A stretch of 15,885 nucleotides of DNA from the NCBI GenBank assembly GCA_900759415.1, contig CAAEVC010000052.1, positions 1 through 15,885 on the forward strand. The letters run 5' to 3'. Under the pieces are notes generated by a model. That model did not search any database and was not told where the DNA came from. It saw only the letters and a program-made list of their open reading frames with translations. This DNA comes from an uncultured Dialister sp. (GTDB lineage: Bacteria > Bacillota > Negativicutes > Veillonellales > Dialisteraceae). The position numbers and the translations under genes are program-made. Shown in pieces: positions 15,155-15,885 of the stretch (positions are counted from its first letter, which is position 1; each line of letters starts with the position of its first letter).

Positions 15155-15183
15155 TTGACCGGCGGGGGGAAATCCTATATACT
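15155..15183 (+). promoter_or_regulatory. Promoter of the Fur-family gene
   Basis: TTGACC (15155-15160) and TATACT (15178-15183) have an ideal 17-bp spacer. Transcription should start near 15190, inside the ATATATAGTATCC sequence that may be an autoregulatory site. Confidence 0.75.
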
Positions 15184-15223
15184 CCTAATATATAGTATCC
15201 TATGTATCTAAAGGAGAGCGGAT

Positions 15224-15661
15224 ATGGTCAGTTATGAAGACATTCTTGTGAAGAAGCGGATGAAACGCACGAAAGCAAGAGTGATGATATTAAAGGCACT
15301 TTACAGAAAACATCCTATGACTGCCGGGGAAATTTATGAGAAGGTCAGGAAAAAAGAAGATCATCTCAGTCTGTCTACCGTGTATAGAAACTGCGAGGTT
15401 CTTGTGGAGAAGGGACTTCTTCTTCGTTCCACCACTATGGACGATGGTCTTATCCGCTATGAATACGGCCATGAAAGACTTCAGCACCACGCCATCTGCC
15501 GCTCCTGCCATAAGATTTTCCCTATCGATATCGACCTGGCAGAAGGATATGAAGACAGGATGAATGAGAAATACGGTTTCAGAGCTATGGATGCCAGGGT
15601 AGAAATCTACGGATACTGCAAAGACTGCATCCGGAAGGGGAAAGACGGAGAACAGAGTTGA
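15224..15661 (+). CDS. Fur-family metal- or peroxide-responsive regulator
   Basis: 145-aa DNA-binding repressor of the Fur/Zur/PerR superfamily. The winged helix covers about residues 1-80, with MTAGEIYEKV and LSLSTVYRNCEVLVEKG as the recognition region. The structural zinc site is complete: CRSC (about 92-95) and CKDC in VEIYGYCKDC (about 132-135). The sensor site is atypical. Fur, Zur and PerR usually show HxH before the first CxxC, whereas this has LQHHAIC. The His normally just before the EIYG strand (SHHRLEIYG in B. subtilis PerR) is replaced in MDARVEIYG. Whether it senses Fe, Zn, Mn or peroxide is therefore undecided. AAGGAGAG lies 5 nt before the ATG. No terminator is seen before the repeat at 15703. 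Confidence 0.92.
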   Translation: MVSYEDILVKKRMKRTKARVMILKALYRKHPMTAGEIYEKVRKKEDHLSLSTVYRNCEVLVEKGLLLRSTTMDDGLIRYEYGHERLQHHAICRSCHKIFPIDIDLAEGYEDRMNEKYGFRAMDARVEIYGYCKDCIRKGKDGEQS

Positions 15662-15702
15662 GTAGATCAGTCTCACTAGCGATGCTTGCGACTTAAAAAG
15701 GC

Positions 15703-15766
15703 AGAGTTGAGAGTTGAGCGCAGAGAGTTGAGAGGTGGTTGTAAAGACTTTATAGTTTGTAATTAT
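15703..15766. repeat. MITE-like element, copy C (left end)
   Basis: AGAGTTGAGAGTTGAG is followed by the 33 bp at 15734-15766, identical to 12578-12610 of copy A. Similarity stops soon after TTATGAAGCTTTTT. The copy is truncated or diverged, and the hairpin core is not seen before the window ends. Confidence 0.7.
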
Positions 15767-15885
15767 GAAGCTTTTTCGGATAGAGGGAAGAGGGGATGTC
15801 AAGAATTTTGTGTTTTTAGATTAACCAATCGTATTTAGCGATTAGTTTGCTCATACGTTCGTCAATCAATAATTGGTTCATAACA

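Noticed and set aside
15816..15885. Possible 3' end of a minus-strand gene (product ends KLIAKYDWLI) entering from the right edge
   Set aside because: Only 22 open codons are visible before the window ends, which is easily chance; it cannot be called without the next few hundred bases.

Overview
The window looks like chromosome from a diderm Firmicute of the class Negativicutes, most likely Dialister or a close relative. The best evidence is the gene at 11216-12469: a signal peptide, one S-layer-homology (SLH) domain, a short coiled coil and a beta-barrel ending in Phe, the OmpM-type porin layout that tethers a Negativicute outer membrane to peptidoglycan. A CptA/EptA-like phosphoethanolamine transferase and a UDP-galactopyranose mutase fit a cell that decorates an LPS-type surface. 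Strong AGGAGG ribosome sites, moderate GC content and AT-rich promoters also fit. The genus is an inference.

Layout, left to right. (1) 3-1595: phosphoethanolamine transferase, open at the left edge. (2) 1596-2050: intergenic, with a 14-bp inverted repeat and a MarR-type double operator over a strong promoter. (3) 2051-3318: a two-gene marR-pirin operon, closed by a hairpin terminator. (4) 3319-4220: about 900 bp with no convincing gene but several hairpins. (5) 4221-5342: glf. (6) 5512-6399 (minus): EamA/DMT transporter, convergent with glf across a shared bidirectional terminator. (7) 6460-7203 and 7720-8340 (both minus): two unrecognised proteins, each with a C-terminal hydrophobic tail and a matching internal block. 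(8) 9033-10428: an apparent operon of two 77-aa paralogues plus an RluA-family pseudouridine synthase. (9) 10602-10721: a 39-aa Trp-rich small ORF with a perfect ribosome site, followed by a terminator. (10) 11216-12469: the porin. (11) 13233-14720: an AldB/ExaC-like aldehyde dehydrogenase. (12) 15224-15661: a Fur-family regulator with an atypical sensor-metal site.

The intergenic DNA is unusually patterned. A roughly 300-bp MITE-like element with GAGTTGAG-type terminal inverted repeats and hairpin-rich cores is present twice in full (12547-12846 and 14813-15098). A third copy starts at 15703, and fragments lie near 3320, 7640 and 8537. Three terminators (3370, 5423, 7582) are built from one GACAGTTGCAGG stem, and two of them are followed by the same TTATGAAGTTTTT box.

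Most genes are independent single units with their own promoters. The functional couplings visible are marR with pirin, the 77-aa pair with the pseudouridine synthase, and possibly the two tail-anchored proteins with each other. I saw no tRNA, rRNA, CRISPR array, intact insertion sequence, prophage or obvious defence cassette.
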